From Flavihumibacter petaseus NBRC 106054 (GTDB taxonomy: Bacteria > Bacteroidota > Bacteroidia > Chitinophagales > Chitinophagaceae): 64,000 bases of DNA. Position 1 is the first letter of the stretch. Every line of letters begins with the position of its first letter. The stretch covers positions 248,001 through 312,000 of the forward strand of contig NZ_BBWV01000001.1 in the NCBI RefSeq assembly GCF_000974785.1, read 5' to 3'. The translations under genes and the position numbers were made by a program. Positions 35,537-45,416 of the stretch are shown here, in pieces. The notes under the pieces were generated by a model. That model ran no database searches, was not told the origin of the DNA, and saw only the letters and a list, made by a program, of their open reading frames with translations.

Positions 35537-36519
35537 TAGTGTAAGCTTTTAAATTCCTTGGGTTGTTTTGTCAGTTCTTCCGACGGTAAGGATTTAAAAT
35601 ACTCGTAGGTGATGCGAACACCGTCAGCCCGGCTGACTTTCGGTTCCCACCCCAGGAGGGTTTTCGCCTTAGTGATATCTGGTTTTCTTTGCTTTGGATC
35701 ATCTGTAGGCAATGGCTTATACACGATTTTCTGCGTTGTACCTGTCAGCCTGATAATTTCCTCCGCAAACTCCCTGAGGGAGATCTCGTCAGGATTGCCC
35801 ACATTCACGGGATATGCATAATCGCTCATCAGGAGGCGGTAAATGCCTTCGATCAGATCGTCAACATAACAGAAGGAGCGGGTTTGTGAACCATCCCCGA
35901 AAACCGTAAGGTCTTCTCCCCGCAATGCCTGGCCGATAAATGCCGGAAGTGCCCTCCCGTCATTGAGTCGCATCCGCGGACCATAGGTATTGAAGATCCG
36001 GATGATTCTTGTTTCCACCTGGTGGAAAGTATGGTAGGCCATGGTGATGGATTCCATGAACCGCTTGGCTTCATCATAAACACCGCGCGGTCCGACAGGA
36101 TTCACATTTCCCCAATAGTCCTCCGACTGAGGGTGTACCAGCGGATCGCCGTACACTTCGGAAGTGGACGCAACCAGGATACGTGCCTTTTTTGCCTTGG
36201 CCAGCCCAAGGCAGTTGTGGGTACCCAGGGCGCCCACTTTCAGGGTCTGGATGGGAATTTTCAGGTAGTCAATCGGACTGGCCGGTGAAGCAAAATGAAG
36301 GATATAATCCAGTTCTCCCGGCACATGGATGAATTTGCTCACGTCATGGTGATAAAATTCAAAGTTGGGGAGCCTGAAAAGGTGCTCAATATTTTTCAGA
36401 TCGCCTGTAATCAGGTTGTCCATTCCCAGTACGTGGAATCCTTCCTTAATGAACCGATCGCAAAGATGGGAACCCAGAAATCCGGCCGCTCCCGTTATCA
36501 ATATTCGTTTTGGGGTCAT
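35536..36519 (-). CDS. uxs: UDP-glucuronate decarboxylase (UDP-xylose synthase)
   Basis: 327 residues, SDR family: [47 protein letters not shown] and the [10 protein letters not shown] Tyr148/Lys152 pair. The TSEVYGDP block and the [14 protein letters not shown] segment are specific to UXS, which converts UDP-glucuronate to UDP-xylose. It follows ugd, which makes its substrate, with a 4-nt overlap, so both steps are encoded together. Confidence 0.95.
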   Translation of the reverse strand: MTPKRILITGAAGFLGSHLCDRFIKEGFHVLGMDNLITGDLKNIEHLFRLPNFEFYHHDVSKFIHVPGELDYILHFASPASPIDYLKIPIQTLKVGALGTHNCLGLAKAKKARILVASTSEVYGDPLVHPQSEDYWGNVNPVGPRGVYDEAKRFMESITMAYHTFHQVETRIIRIFNTYGPRMRLNDGRALPAFIGQALRGEDLTVFGDGSQTRSFCYVDDLIEGIYRLLMSDYAYPVNVGNPDEISLREFAEEIIRLTGTTQKIVYKPLPTDDPKQRKPDITKAKTLLGWEPKVSRADGVRITYEYFKSLPSEELTKQPKEFKSLH

Positions 36520-37847
36520 GCAATTACAGCGGTTGGTTGGTTTACAGGTCTGCGGCCAATACTTTCATAATGGAAGCCGAGTTCACCGATAGCTCTGATA
36601 TCGAAAAGATTGCGGCCGTCAAAAATCACTTTCTTTTTCAGGTTGCTTACAATCTTCAGAAAATCAGGCGTCCTGAATTCGTTCCATTCCGTTGCAATGA
36701 TCAAAGCATCGGCACCTTTGAGTGCCTCATACTGGTTCTCTGCAAATTTGATCTTATCCCCTACTACCTGCTGCACATTTTTCATCGCTTCAGGATCAAA
36801 CGCAGTTACTGTTGCGCCGGCTTCCAGGAGGGCATCAATGATGTATAATGCCGGAGCCTCCCGGATATCGTCTGTATTGGGCTTAAAGGCAAGTCCCCAC
36901 AGGGCAAAGTGCCTGCCTTGCAGATTGCCGCTGAAGTAACGGAGGATCTTGGGCAGCAGGTGCAGTTTCTGAATTTCATTCACCTGCATTACCGCGTCAA
37001 GTATCCTGAAATCATAACCCGCTTCGTCGGAGGATTTAGCCAGGGCCTGAACATCTTTCGGGAAACAGGAGCCGCCATAGCCGATTCCGGGAAAAAGGAA
37101 ACGCTTGCCAATACGGTCATCACTTCCAATTCCCAGCCGAACCATGTCAACATCTGCATCCAGCTTTTCACAGAGTTGCGCAATCTCATTCATGAAAGAG
37201 ATCTTGGTCGCCAGGAAAGAATTGGCTGCATATTTCGTCAGCTCCGCTGAACGTTCATCCATATAGATCACCGGGTTGCCTGAGCGTACAAACGGGGCAT
37301 AGAGTTCACCCATAAGCTTGCGGGCCCGGTCACTGCTGGTTCCGATCACCACGCGGTCTGGTTTCATAAAATCATCCACGGCAACACCTTCACGGAGAAA
37401 TTCAGGATTGGATACCACATCAAACGGAACCTTTGCGTTCCTGGCAACACTCTCATATACTTTCTCAGCTGTGCCAACAGGAACAGTGCTTTTATCCACC
37501 AATACTTTATAGTCTGTCAGCAATCTGCCGATATGATCAGCCACACCGAGTACATATTTAAGATCTGCTGAACCATCTTCACCGGGAGGTGTGGGAAGTG
37601 CAAGGAAAACGATCTTCGCTTCCTCAATTCCGGCGGCGAGGTCAGTAGTGAATTTAAGACGGCCTTCTTTCAGGTTACGCAGGAAAAGTTTCTCCAGGCC
37701 GGGCTCATAAATCGTGATTTCCCCGTTGGTCAGTTTATCAACCTTTTTCTGGTCGATATCCACGCAAATGACCTCATTCCCGGTTTCAGCAAAACATGTT
37801 CCGGTTACCAATCCAACATATCCGGTTCCAACAACAGCGATCTTCAT
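36516..37847 (-). CDS. ugd: UDP-glucose 6-dehydrogenase
   Basis: 443 residues. NAD site [31 protein letters not shown], the NPEFLREG motif, catalytic Cys261 in [10 protein letters not shown] and [18 protein letters not shown]. It oxidises UDP-glucose twice to UDP-glucuronate, the substrate of the next gene. It lies 23 nt after the DegT aminotransferase. Confidence 0.97.
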   Translation of the reverse strand: MKIAVVGTGYVGLVTGTCFAETGNEVICVDIDQKKVDKLTNGEITIYEPGLEKLFLRNLKEGRLKFTTDLAAGIEEAKIVFLALPTPPGEDGSADLKYVLGVADHIGRLLTDYKVLVDKSTVPVGTAEKVYESVARNAKVPFDVVSNPEFLREGVAVDDFMKPDRVVIGTSSDRARKLMGELYAPFVRSGNPVIYMDERSAELTKYAANSFLATKISFMNEIAQLCEKLDADVDMVRLGIGSDDRIGKRFLFPGIGYGGSCFPKDVQALAKSSDEAGYDFRILDAVMQVNEIQKLHLLPKILRYFSGNLQGRHFALWGLAFKPNTDDIREAPALYIIDALLEAGATVTAFDPEAMKNVQQVVGDKIKFAENQYEALKGADALIIATEWNEFRTPDFLKIVSNLKKKVIFDGRNLFDIRAIGELGFHYESIGRRPVNQPTAVIA

Positions 37848-37870
37848 TTGTAGAATAATTATTTATGGTA

Positions 37871-38998
37871 TTAATTGATGTACTGCAATACTTTGGAGGT
37901 GATAAACTGCAACTGCTCTGCATCGAGTTCAGTATGCATAGGCAGTGAGATCACCCTGCCGGTCAGCCAGTCGGTAACGGGCAGATCAGCCTGGTCAGCA
38001 CCAAAGGCAGCAAACATTTTTTGCCGGTGAGCGGGCACCGGATAGTAAATCATAGACGGAATCTTATGTTCCGCGAGGAACTGGTTCAGTCCGTCGCGGT
38101 CAACACCTTCCAGCTGGAGCGTATACTGGTGGAAGACATGTTTGTTATTTTTCTCACGGAATGGTACCGTAATTTTCGGATGGCCGGCAAAAGCTGCATC
38201 ATAAGCATCCGCTGCTGCGCGTCGCGCAGCGATATACTGATCGAGCCGCGGCAGCTTGATATTCAATACGGCGGCCTGGATACTGTCAAGGCGGCTGTTG
38301 CAGCCCACGATATCATGATAGTACCGTACACTCTGGCCGTGATTGGCAATTTTCCTCATTTTTTCCGCCAGCACGCTGTCATTGGTGCAGATGGCACCGC
38401 CGTCGCCATAACAGCCCAGGTTTTTGGAAGGGAAAAATGAAGTGCAGCCGATCGTTCCGATCGCACCCGTCTTTTTCGTGCTGCCGTCACTGAAATGGAA
38501 ATCACTGCCGATGGCCTGGGCATTATCCTCAATTACCGGAATTCCGGCTTTATTGGCAATCGCCATGATGGCCTCCATATCCGCAGCCTGCCCGTACAAA
38601 TGAACAGGCACAATAGCTTTTGTATTTGGTGTGATGGCTTTTTTCAGTGCCTCCGGGTCCATACAGAATGTCTTTGGGTCAACATCCACAAACACCGGCT
38701 TAAGTTTTAATAACGCAACTACTTCAGTAGTAGCGATATAGGTGAAGGAAGGAGTGATGACTTCATCCCCTGGCTGCAAATCGAGTGCCATCATCGCAAT
38801 CTGCAATGCGTCTGTACCATTGGCACAGGGAATTACTTCCTTAACCCCCAGATAACGGGAAAGCGCACCTGCAAAATCGTGGACCGCCTTTCCATTAATA
38901 AAAGAAACCGAATCAATCACTTCATGAATTGCAGCATCTACCTCAGCTTTGATCTGGTCATATTGCTGCCGCAAATCAACCATTTGAATAGGACGCAT
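37871..38998 (-). CDS. DegT/DnrJ/EryC1/StrS-family sugar aminotransferase
   Basis: 375 residues. PLP enzyme with CANGTDALQIAM, Asp158 in VIEDNAQAIGS and the Schiff-base Lys192 in FFPSKNLGCYGDGG. The family aminates keto-sugar nucleotides. Together with the UDP-HexNAc dehydrogenase it could belong to a WbpE-like diaminouronate route, but the 3-dehydrogenase and acetyltransferase of that route are absent here. First gene of the operon. A TATTTTTG box on the minus strand at 39031-39024 lies 26 nt before the ATG. Confidence 0.9.
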   Translation of the reverse strand: MRPIQMVDLRQQYDQIKAEVDAAIHEVIDSVSFINGKAVHDFAGALSRYLGVKEVIPCANGTDALQIAMMALDLQPGDEVITPSFTYIATTEVVALLKLKPVFVDVDPKTFCMDPEALKKAITPNTKAIVPVHLYGQAADMEAIMAIANKAGIPVIEDNAQAIGSDFHFSDGSTKKTGAIGTIGCTSFFPSKNLGCYGDGGAICTNDSVLAEKMRKIANHGQSVRYYHDIVGCNSRLDSIQAAVLNIKLPRLDQYIAARRAAADAYDAAFAGHPKITVPFREKNNKHVFHQYTLQLEGVDRDGLNQFLAEHKIPSMIYYPVPAHRQKMFAAFGADQADLPVTDWLTGRVISLPMHTELDAEQLQFITSKVLQYIN

Positions 38999-39062
38999 AT
39001 GCGGTCGTTATTTTAAATGCGCACAAAAATAGCAAAATATAGGTAGGGTGGAAGTTTGATTT

Positions 39063-39070
39063 TAGTTTTG
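39063..39070 (+). promoter_or_regulatory. Candidate -7 box upstream of waaA
   Basis: TAGTTTTG fits TAnnTTTG, 23 nt before the GTG start of waaA, in the 95-nt divergent spacer shared with the DegT operon. No clear -33 TTG at the expected distance. Confidence 0.4.
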
Positions 39071-39093
39071 CAGCACATTAACCGTTTGATTCA

Positions 39094-40362
39094 GTGAGTC
39101 TTCTGTTATATAATATTTTTATTCTCCTTTACCGGGTTGCGCTGGGAATCGCCTCATCTTTCCATCCCAAGGCCAGGCAATGGGTTGCGGGAAGACGCAA
39201 CTGGCAGGAGAAACTGGCAAAAGACCTGGAATTCCGGCCTGATGCCCCTTTGATCTGGATGCATTGTGCCTCCCTGGGCGAATTTGAGCAGGGACGCCCG
39301 CTGCTGGAACATATCCGGGAAAAATATCCGCATTACCGGATCCTGATTTCATTTTTCTCTCCCTCCGGTTATGAGATCCGTAAAAACTGGGAAGGTGCCG
39401 ATATCATCACCTACCTGCCTGTCGATAATCCCGGCAATGCCAGGCGGTTCCTGGATCTGACGAAGCCCGCACTGGTACTGTGGGTACGGTATGAGTTCTG
39501 GTATCACTACCTGAATCAGTTGAAATCCAGGCAGATACCGGTCATACTGGTATCAGGATTATTCCGTGAATCGCAACCGTTTTTCAAGTGGTATGGTAAC
39601 CTGTACCGACACCTGCTGCATTGTTTTGACCAGCTTTTTGTACAGGAAAAAGATTCCGTAACACTTTTGAATAATGTAGGGATTACCACTGTCACCTTAT
39701 CTGGCGATACCCGGTATGACAGGGTTTCAGCCATTGCTGCTTCTGCTCCTGCCCTGCCACCCATAGAAGCTTTTGTGCAACAATTTCCGGTATTGATCGC
39801 CGGTAGTACCTGGCCGGAAGATGAAGAAGAGCTTGATCATTTCTGTAATCACCGTAAAGATCTCAGGATCATTTTTGCACCACATGAGATCAGCGAGGCG
39901 CATCTGCTGGAAATGGAAAAACTGCTGAAAGGAACAATCCGGTACGGGCAATGGCTGGATCACCTGAAACGCGGTGAATTACCGGCAGACAGGCACGTAC
40001 TGATCATTGACAACATCGGAATGCTTTCTGCACTCTACCAGTATGCATCAGTCTCCTATGTGGGTGGTGGATTCGGGGATGACGGTCTGCACAATATCCT
40101 GGAGCCGGCAGTCTGGGGAAAACCGGTACTCTTCGGGCCTGTTTTTGACCGGTACCCGGAGGCAGCGGGAATGATCGGCGCAGGTGGCGCTTTTTCAGCA
40201 GGAAATGCACTGGAACTGGAAAAAAGATTGAACGACCTCTTCCAGGATCCGCCAATGGCAGCTGCAGCAGGTGAAGCCGCAAAACAGTTTATCCGGCAGC
40301 ACAGGGGCGCTACGGCAATGATTATCCGCTATTTGGAGGAAAACCGTCTTCTGACGAGTTGA
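39094..40362 (+). CDS. waaA: 3-deoxy-D-manno-octulosonic acid transferase
   Basis: 422 residues, starting with GTG. One N-terminal membrane helix (LLYNIFILLYRVALGIASS), then GT-B fold with HCASLGEFEQGRPLLE, where Glu63 is the expected catalytic base, and SYVGGGFGDDGLHNILEPAVWGKPVLFGP in the C-terminal CMP-Kdo-binding half. It adds Kdo to lipid A precursor on the inner membrane. It is divergent from the sugar operon and convergent with the 235-residue unknown, overlapping it by 34 nt. Confidence 0.95.
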   Translation: MSLLLYNIFILLYRVALGIASSFHPKARQWVAGRRNWQEKLAKDLEFRPDAPLIWMHCASLGEFEQGRPLLEHIREKYPHYRILISFFSPSGYEIRKNWEGADIITYLPVDNPGNARRFLDLTKPALVLWVRYEFWYHYLNQLKSRQIPVILVSGLFRESQPFFKWYGNLYRHLLHCFDQLFVQEKDSVTLLNNVGITTVTLSGDTRYDRVSAIAASAPALPPIEAFVQQFPVLIAGSTWPEDEEELDHFCNHRKDLRIIFAPHEISEAHLLEMEKLLKGTIRYGQWLDHLKRGELPADRHVLIIDNIGMLSALYQYASVSYVGGGFGDDGLHNILEPAVWGKPVLFGPVFDRYPEAAGMIGAGGAFSAGNALELEKRLNDLFQDPPMAAAAGEAAKQFIRQHRGATAMIIRYLEENRLLTS

Positions 40363-41036
40363 ATGAAATGACGCACCGCGTCCTTTGAATCGTCCCAGCC
40401 CAGTTTCAGCTTTAACTCCCTTTCCATCCAGAATTCAGCTTCCTGCAGAATATTAAAGGAATTGATGGTCTTGATGCTTCTCTCATACATCACTTCATCT
40501 CCCCGGAACAATTCATTTACAAATACAAAACGGTCATTCACCCCGATCGCCTTTTTCAGGTCTCTTACCGGTTCACGGGTAAGTACTTCGGCCACTTCTA
40601 TTGAAGATTGCTTGAGTTTGTCGTTCAGGGATGCGCCATTCTGAAGGCCCATGACCTCATTGAGTTCCCGGATTTCTTTCTGATGCGCCAGCGTTGGAAT
40701 CTCCTGCATGAGGTGATGCAGCCAGTCTGTTTGCGGGGGTATTTCAGGTTCTTTGGCTGCGGTATTTTCAACCTCCGGCGCAGCGGGTGCCGGTTCAACC
40801 GGCCGTTGTTGGTGGGATACGGGCATAACCACCACTACTTTACTGTTCTGAGCCCTGGCTACGGGGCCATGGGAAACAGGTTTCTGTTCAGCCAGCAATG
40901 CTTCCTGGATTTCACGAACCGTAATCATCAGGGAGGAAGTATCGGCGCCTTGCTGCAGTTCTTCCTGCAACCTGTTGACCAGTGCTTTTACTCTTTCCAT
41001 TCGATATGGTACTTTTGGGTTAGTATTGGATTTCAT
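40329..41036 (-). CDS. Conserved protein of unknown function (possible regulator or scaffold)
   Basis: 235 residues in three parts. An N-terminal helical segment (RMERVKALVNRLQEELQQG) is followed by a Pro/Ala/Glu-rich linker (about 80-115). The C-terminal helical domain holds LTREPVRDLKKAIGVNDRFVFVNELFRGDEVMYERSIKTINSF. That last block recurs, as I recall, in many Bacteroidota genomes without a function. No membrane segment or signal peptide. Start could be Met13 (41000), since the family usually opens near MERVK. Divergent from tdk with 43 nt between them. Confidence 0.75.
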   Translation of the reverse strand: MKSNTNPKVPYRMERVKALVNRLQEELQQGADTSSLMITVREIQEALLAEQKPVSHGPVARAQNSKVVVVMPVSHQQRPVEPAPAAPEVENTAAKEPEIPPQTDWLHHLMQEIPTLAHQKEIRELNEVMGLQNGASLNDKLKQSSIEVAEVLTREPVRDLKKAIGVNDRFVFVNELFRGDEVMYERSIKTINSFNILQEAEFWMERELKLKLGWDDSKDAVRHFIQLVRRRFSSK

Positions 41037-41079
41037 AAAGTTATAACAAAATACACTGATCTAAAGCCCATACCAGCGT

Positions 41080-41649
41080 ATGTTTATTGAACCTATTGTT
41101 AAAGGTGGCCGGCAGGGTTGGATCGAAGTGATCTGCGGGTCGATGTTTTCCGGTAAGACCGAAGAACTGATCCGCCGCCTCAAACGGGCCAAAATCGCCA
41201 ACCTCAGGGTGGAGATCTTCAAGCCCGCCGTTGATACACGGTATGACGATCAGCAGATCGTTTCCCATGACGAAAAAGCCATTCCCTCCACGCCCATCGA
41301 TAACTCCCAGACCATCCTGCTGCTCACCAGCGAAGTGGATGTGGTTGGCATCGATGAAGCCCAATTTTTTGATGATCAGCTTCCCGATGTGTGTGACCGC
41401 CTTGCCGCCCAGGGCATCCGGGTGATTGTCGCCGGCCTGGATATGGACTTCCGCGGCAAACCTTTCGGGCAGATTCCCAACCTTCTCGCCAAAGCGGATT
41501 ATATCACCAAGTTGCATGCCATATGTATGAAATGTGGAAATATCGCCAGCTTCAGCTACAGGAAGCATGCACATGAAGGCCAGTTCCTGCTGGGGGAAAA
41601 GGACATCTACGAACCCCGCTGCCGGAAATGCTTTTATGATCCGGATTAG
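41080..41649 (+). CDS. tdk: Thymidine kinase (type II)
   Basis: 189 residues. P-loop GSMFSGKT (20-27), [12 protein letters not shown] (Walker B plus catalytic Glu), a lasso-type [11 protein letters not shown] and a C-terminal zinc site with CMKCG and CRKC. It phosphorylates thymidine in the salvage pathway. It precedes ccmB by 17 nt and probably shares its transcript. Confidence 0.97.
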   Translation: MFIEPIVKGGRQGWIEVICGSMFSGKTEELIRRLKRAKIANLRVEIFKPAVDTRYDDQQIVSHDEKAIPSTPIDNSQTILLLTSEVDVVGIDEAQFFDDQLPDVCDRLAAQGIRVIVAGLDMDFRGKPFGQIPNLLAKADYITKLHAICMKCGNIASFSYRKHAHEGQFLLGEKDIYEPRCRKCFYDPD

Positions 41650-41666
41650 TTAATACTTTTGGGCGC

Positions 41667-42317
41667 TTGAAAACATTGATCGCATTATTCAGGAAAGACC
41701 TGTTGCTGGAATTCCGCCAGCAATACAGTTTTTATGGCGTGCTGCTGTATGTCGCCAGCACCATATTCGTGCTGTACCTGGCTATGGGACAGCCGGAAGA
41801 GCAGGTATGGAACGGGTTGTTCTGGATGATCCAGCTGTTCATCTGCGTGAACGGCGTGGCCAAAAGTTTTCTGCAGGAAAGCCGGGGACGCATGCTGTAT
41901 TACTATTCGCTGGCCGGCCCCCGCGATTTCATCTTAAGCAAGCTTTTCTTCAATGCCGTGCTGATGGCCATCCTGAGCATACTCGCCTGGGCACTCTTCA
42001 GCCTGTTTCTGGGTGCACCTGTTCGCAACGGATTACGTTTTTTTGGTATAGCAGTTTTCGGCGGATTCGGACTCAGCCTGGTATTTACGTTCCTGAGTGC
42101 AATCGCCGCCCGGGCACAACAGAATGCAGCGTTGATGGCAATCCTGGGTTTTCCCCTGATTATCCTGCAGCTGATGTTCCTGATGAAACTGTCCAACACT
42201 GCATTCAGCAAGGTCATCCAGGAAAGTCTGCTGCAGATGGTCCTCCTGCTCGCCGGAATGGATGCCATGGTCATCGTTCTTTCCCTGATCCTTTTTCCCT
42301 TCCTCTGGAAAGACTGA
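41667..42317 (+). CDS. ccmB: Heme exporter CcmB
   Basis: 216 residues with six membrane helices, starting at TTG (KTLIALFRKDLLLEFRQQYSFYG). CcmB is the permease of the CcmAB ABC complex that works with CcmC to load heme onto CcmE for cytochrome c maturation. No ATG fits the conserved N-terminus, so TTG is the best start, 17 nt after tdk. ccmA, the ATPase, is not in the window. Confidence 0.9.
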   Translation: MKTLIALFRKDLLLEFRQQYSFYGVLLYVASTIFVLYLAMGQPEEQVWNGLFWMIQLFICVNGVAKSFLQESRGRMLYYYSLAGPRDFILSKLFFNAVLMAILSILAWALFSLFLGAPVRNGLRFFGIAVFGGFGLSLVFTFLSAIAARAQQNAALMAILGFPLIILQLMFLMKLSNTAFSKVIQESLLQMVLLLAGMDAMVIVLSLILFPFLWKD

Positions 42318-42362
42318 CATATCGCCGGGATTCCCCTAATTTTGCCCCACTTATTTCTTGCT

Positions 42363-43031
42363 ATGCGCCTATCTTGGTGGAAAATACTCTGCATCGTTCA
42401 GCTCCTTTTGTTATCGGTAGCCGGACTTATCGGGGGTGTACCGGCGAAACCCATACTTAACGAAACCATCCGGAATCTCTATTATCATGTGGCCATGTGG
42501 TTTGCCATGTCGATCTTTTTCGTGGTTTCAGTAGTCAATGCCGTGATGTATCTGCGTACCGGAAAACAGAAATACGATTTCTATTCGGTAGAATATGCCA
42601 ATTCGGGAATCGTGTTCGGAACGCTTGGCCTGCTCACCGGCATGGTATGGGCCAACTATACCTGGGGTGCTCCCTGGAGCAACGACCCGAAACAGCTGGG
42701 AGCAGCCATTGCCATCCTCATCTATGTAGCTTACCTGGTGCTCCGGGGTTCATTACCGGACCTCGATAAAAGAGCAAGGGTAGGCGCCGTATACAATATT
42801 TTTGCTTTTTTCATGCTGATCCCAACCATTTGGGTAATACCACGTTTACTGGAGAGCCTGCATCCCGGTGGAATGGGAAACCCCGCCCTGAATACCAAAG
42901 ACATCGACAGCAGGATGCGCCTCGTCTTCTGGTTGCTCGCCGTTCCCGGCTGGAGCCTGCTCGGCGTATGGATCACTACCCTTCGCATCCGGTACAAAGT
43001 TCTTGAAGAAAAAAAACTGCAACATGCTTAA
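42363..43031 (+). CDS. ccmC: Cytochrome c biogenesis protein CcmC/CcsA family
   Basis: 222 residues from MRLSWWKILCIVQ with six membrane helices. YTWGAPWSNDPKQ is the tryptophan-rich WWD-type heme-handling motif, and conserved histidines occur in YYHVAMWF and later. It delivers heme to CcmE. The ATG at 42363 is preferred over an upstream TTG at 42342. The last 8 nt overlap the ccmD-like gene. Confidence 0.92.
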   Translation: MRLSWWKILCIVQLLLLSVAGLIGGVPAKPILNETIRNLYYHVAMWFAMSIFFVVSVVNAVMYLRTGKQKYDFYSVEYANSGIVFGTLGLLTGMVWANYTWGAPWSNDPKQLGAAIAILIYVAYLVLRGSLPDLDKRARVGAVYNIFAFFMLIPTIWVIPRLLESLHPGGMGNPALNTKDIDSRMRLVFWLLAVPGWSLLGVWITTLRIRYKVLEEKKLQHA

Positions 43032-43254
43032 GCATACCGCATTCCTACTTGTAATGTTCCTGTTGTTATTGCTTCCTGCCGGTCATTTGCTCGCTCAGAA
43101 TCCTGCAGCCGATGGTCCCGTCCAGATGGCAGACGGGCTGCGTGCTGATGGAAAGATCTGGGTGGTAGTGGCCGTGTTTTTCACGATTGTCGCCGGACTG
43201 ATCCTTTACCTGATCCGGCTCGACAGGAAGATTTCTCAGCTGGAACAGAAATAG
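43024..43254 (+). CDS. CcmD-like small membrane protein
   Basis: 76 residues: a signal-like hydrophobic N-terminus ([22 protein letters not shown]), a short loop and one membrane helix ([19 protein letters not shown]) ending in [12 protein letters not shown]. The single helix plus a basic cytoplasmic tail fits CcmD, which frees heme-loaded CcmE from CcmC. It overlaps the end of ccmC, which supports the call. It precedes gdhA by 56 nt. Confidence 0.7.
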   Translation: MLKHTAFLLVMFLLLLLPAGHLLAQNPAADGPVQMADGLRADGKIWVVVAVFFTIVAGLILYLIRLDRKISQLEQK

Positions 43255-43310
43255 CCCTTGCACACGATAGCTTAAACACATATAAAAAACAATTCTCAAA
43301 AACATCAATC

Positions 43311-44729
43311 ATGTCTGCACAGCAAGAGTACAGCTTCTTTGGAGCAGTGGAAAAGAGTTTTGACAAGGCAGCCCAATTCACGAACTGGGATCCCGGTATC
43401 CTGGAACAGATCAAGCAATGCAACTCGGTTTACCGGATGCATTTCCCTGTCAAGATCGGCGATAAAATAGAAGTGATCAAGGCCTACCGGGTTCAGCACT
43501 CCCATCACAAGACCCCCTGTAAAGGAGGCATCCGCTTTGCAACTACCGTTAACCTCGATGAGGTGATGGCGTTGGCAGCACTGATGACTTACAAGTGCGC
43601 CATTGTAAACGTTCCCTTTGGCGGTGCCAAAGGTGGTATCAACATCGATCCGAAAAAATACACGCCCTACGAACTGGAGAAGATCACCCGCCGCTATACA
43701 CACGAACTGATCAAAAAGAATTTTATCGGACCTGGTACCGATGTTCCTGCACCAGATTATGGAACCGGTGAACGTGAAATGGCCTGGATCCTCGACACCT
43801 ACATGAGTATGAATCCCGGTGAAGTGGAAGCCATCGGCTGCGTTACAGGCAAACCGGTTACCCAGGGCGGCGTACGTGGTCGTCGTGAAGCAACCGGTCT
43901 CGGTGTATTTTATGGCATCCGTGAAGTATGCAACATGCCTAAAGTAATGGAAGAAAGAGGAATGACAGTTGGCGTGGAAAACAAAACCGTTGTGGTACAG
44001 GGCCTCGGCAACGTGGGATACCATGCCGCGAAATTCTTCCGCGAAGGCGGTGCCAAAGTGATCGCCATTGCAGAATTTGAAGGTGCCATCCTGAATCCTG
44101 CCGGACTCGATGAAGAAGCCGTATTTCAACATCGTAAGAAAACTGGCTCTATCCTGAATTTCCCGGGTGCTACCAACCTCGCAACGTCGAATGATGCACT
44201 TGAACTGGAATGTGATATCCTGATCCCCGCAGCCCTGGAGAATGTGATCAACGGCGACAACGCGCCCCGCGTCAAGGCCCGGATCATCGGGGAAGCAGCC
44301 AATGGTCCGCTTACACCTGAAGCAGATGAAATACTCGCTTCCAAAAACATCCTCGTAGTTCCGGATATGTACCTGAATGCCGGCGGTGTAACGGTGTCTT
44401 ATTTCGAATGGCTGAAAAACCTCAGCCATGTTCGTTATGGCAGGCTGGAAAAACGGTTTACTGAAAATCAGAACAAGAATATCATCCAGCAGATCGAATC
44501 GCTCACGGGCAAGAAAATGCAGCCTGCAGAACGCGTTGCGCTCGAGCACGGCCCCGATGAGGTGGACCTGGTATATTCCGGCCTCGAAGAAACCATGATC
44601 TCCGCTACCCGCGAAATCATGGAATGCTGGCAGAACAATCCGGGTATCCCCGACATGCGTACAGCTGCATACGTGGTGGCGATCAACAAAGTAGCGACCA
44701 GCTACAATGAACTGGGGATTTTCCCATAA
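43311..44729 (+). CDS. gdhA: Glutamate dehydrogenase (Glu/Leu/Phe/Val dehydrogenase family)
   Basis: 472 residues. Substrate site Lys71 in KGGIRF, catalytic Lys107 region in [46 protein letters not shown] and the NAD(P)-binding [17 protein letters not shown]. It interconverts 2-oxoglutarate plus ammonia and glutamate. The intrinsic terminator at 44752 ends its transcript. A 485-codon open frame on the opposite strand is a shadow of this gene. Confidence 0.97.
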   Translation: MSAQQEYSFFGAVEKSFDKAAQFTNWDPGILEQIKQCNSVYRMHFPVKIGDKIEVIKAYRVQHSHHKTPCKGGIRFATTVNLDEVMALAALMTYKCAIVNVPFGGAKGGINIDPKKYTPYELEKITRRYTHELIKKNFIGPGTDVPAPDYGTGEREMAWILDTYMSMNPGEVEAIGCVTGKPVTQGGVRGRREATGLGVFYGIREVCNMPKVMEERGMTVGVENKTVVVQGLGNVGYHAAKFFREGGAKVIAIAEFEGAILNPAGLDEEAVFQHRKKTGSILNFPGATNLATSNDALELECDILIPAALENVINGDNAPRVKARIIGEAANGPLTPEADEILASKNILVVPDMYLNAGGVTVSYFEWLKNLSHVRYGRLEKRFTENQNKNIIQQIESLTGKKMQPAERVALEHGPDEVDLVYSGLEETMISATREIMECWQNNPGIPDMRTAAYVVAINKVATSYNELGIFP

Positions 44730-44751
44730 CGTATTGATGAACTGAACTATG

Positions 44752-44775
44752 ATCCCCTGCATTGTTGCAGGGGAT
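44752..44775 (+). terminator. Terminator after gdhA
   Basis: Stem ATCCCCTGCA / TGCAGGGGAT with a TTGT loop, followed by TTCTTTTG. Confidence 0.85.
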
Positions 44776-44816
44776 TTCTTTTGTGCAATACTTTACGTAG
44801 TTGCTGCTGTTTATCT

Positions 44817-44936
44817 GTTTAGTAGTTTATTAGTTTAGAAGTTTCCACAACACCATCCTTCACCGCAACTGAATCTATTGTATCTCCCTCCACGGGGCAC
44901 CAACTTCTAAACAACTAAACTAATAAACTCCTAAAC
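44817..44936. repeat. AT-rich imperfect inverted repeat between convergent genes
   Basis: Left arm 44817-44843 and right arm 44902-44936 are complementary apart from one mismatch and an 8-nt insertion made of a repeated TTTAG-type unit; the loop is about 58 nt. It fills most of the 216-nt gap between gdhA and the convergent HsdR-N gene. It may be a dispersed palindrome of the kind also seen at 6373-6430, or a back-up bidirectional terminator. Confidence 0.65.
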
Positions 44937-44945
44937 TTTTTACCA

Positions 44946-45383
44946 CTACTCCCACTCCGGAAATGCATCCTTCGGCTCCAGCTTCCCCTCCTTCCGCAGA
45001 AACAAAAAATGACTATTCCCGTTGGTCAGTGCCAGGTATGGTACCGGAACCGAAATGTTATACCGCAATACCTGGTGAACGCTTTCGTCGCTCAGCTGGA
45101 TATCCGGCCGCTTGCATTCGATCATCAGCCAGGGCTGATGACGACGGTCATACACCAGGATGTCGAACCGTTTGTTCAGTTCACCCAGTTGAATCTCTTT
45201 TTCAACAGCAATCAGTGCAGCAGGATATTTTTTTACCTGCAACAAGTATTGAATGAAGTGCTGGCGCACCCACTCTTCCGGCGTTAGCTGCACCCAGCGT
45301 TTACGGGTCTCATCAAATACCTGGTGTACACCACGGATCTCACGGACACGATAGGGAAAATCTGGAAATTGCAACAGTACCAT
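44946..45383 (-). CDS. Lone HsdR N-terminal nuclease domain (type I restriction R_N)
   Basis: 145 residues. The HSDR_N block is clear: TPEEWVRQHFIQYLLQV, then Asp74 in KRFDILVYD and Glu89-x-Lys91 in MIECK, forming a PD-(D/E)XK nuclease centre, followed by SDESVHQVLRYN. The helicase and specificity parts of HsdR are absent, and no hsdM or hsdS lies nearby. Stand-alone copies are common in Bacteroidota and are not restriction systems as far as is known. Divergent from the AMP nucleosidase gene. Confidence 0.85.
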   Translation of the reverse strand: MVLLQFPDFPYRVREIRGVHQVFDETRKRWVQLTPEEWVRQHFIQYLLQVKKYPAALIAVEKEIQLGELNKRFDILVYDRRHQPWLMIECKRPDIQLSDESVHQVLRYNISVPVPYLALTNGNSHFLFLRKEGKLEPKDAFPEWE

Positions 45384-45416
45384 CGGGCAAATCTATAATA
45401 GTTTTACCTTGAGGAT

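Noticed and set aside
43305-44762. 485-codon open frame antisense to gdhA
   Set aside because: It lies entirely opposite a clear glutamate dehydrogenase, reads as His/Cys/Phe-rich shadow sequence and matches no family.
44946-45383. Type I restriction-modification locus
   Set aside because: Only the R N-terminal domain is present; no helicase, hsdM or hsdS.
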